Part shown: one piece after another, positions 6,682 through 6,718 of the stretch
Layout of the letters: each line of letters begins with the position of its first letter
Numbering within the stretch: position 1 is the stretch's first letter
Made by a program: the position numbers and the translations under genes
DNA from: an uncultured Eubacteriales bacterium
GTDB lineage: Bacteria > Bacillota > Clostridia > Oscillospirales > CAG-272
Reading direction: 5' to 3'
NCBI GenBank assembly: GCA_934462885.1
Contig: CAKSJC010000092.1
Location: 1-6,718 of the forward strand
DNA: 6,718 nt
Notes under the pieces: generated by a model
What the model saw: the letters and a program-made list of their open reading frames with translations, nothing else
The model's database searches: none
What the model was told of the DNA's origin: nothing

Positions 6682-6718
6682 GATTGTCTTGTTCGCACAA
6701 AAAACACGGGGAAAACTT
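6682..6718 (+). other. Downstream edge, nothing assignable
   Basis: Only 37 nt follow the glycosyltransferase stop. A small TTGT/ACAA pairing around a TCGC loop lacks GC content and a T-run, so it is not a terminator. A GGGGAAAA stretch near the edge could precede another gene, but no start codon is in view. Confidence 0.3.

Overview
The window holds four genes, all on the + strand. In order they are the 3' portion of valS (valyl-tRNA synthetase), a PUA-domain SAM-dependent rRNA methyltransferase of the RlmI/YwbD type, a murJ-type lipid-linked oligosaccharide flippase, and a GT-B family 4 glycosyltransferase. The G+C content looks near balanced by eye, the Shine-Dalgarno sequences are strong AAGGAG-like sites, and the ValRS and MurJ sequences read like those of Firmicutes. 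I infer an anaerobic Clostridia-type bacterium, possibly an uncultured gut lineage. No sequence search was run, so this placement is inference.

Layout. Positions 2-2554 are valS, open at the left edge and missing roughly its first 30 residues. Positions 2555-2669 are a 115-nt gap with three parts: a long imperfect inverted repeat that starts at the last base of the valS stop codon, a perfect TATAAT hexamer after it, and a good ribosome binding site. This looks like a boundary between transcription units. Positions 2670-3902 are the methyltransferase. Positions 3903-4000 are a 98-nt gap with no clear terminator, a possible 14-codon open frame and the murJ ribosome binding site. Positions 4001-5569 are murJ. 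The glycosyltransferase at 5572-6681 starts 2 nt after the murJ stop, and its ribosome binding site lies inside the last murJ codons. The final 37 nt (6682-6718) contain nothing I can assign.

The first two genes serve translation (tRNA charging and probable rRNA modification). The last two serve the cell envelope: a membrane flippase for lipid-linked glycans and a cytoplasmic sugar transferase, almost certainly co-transcribed and probably translationally coupled. I see no mobile element, CRISPR array, tRNA, rRNA or defence system. The region reads as ordinary core chromosome. The points worth a second look are the structured valS-methyltransferase gap, the murJ-glycosyltransferase coupling and homopolymer tracts inside murJ.
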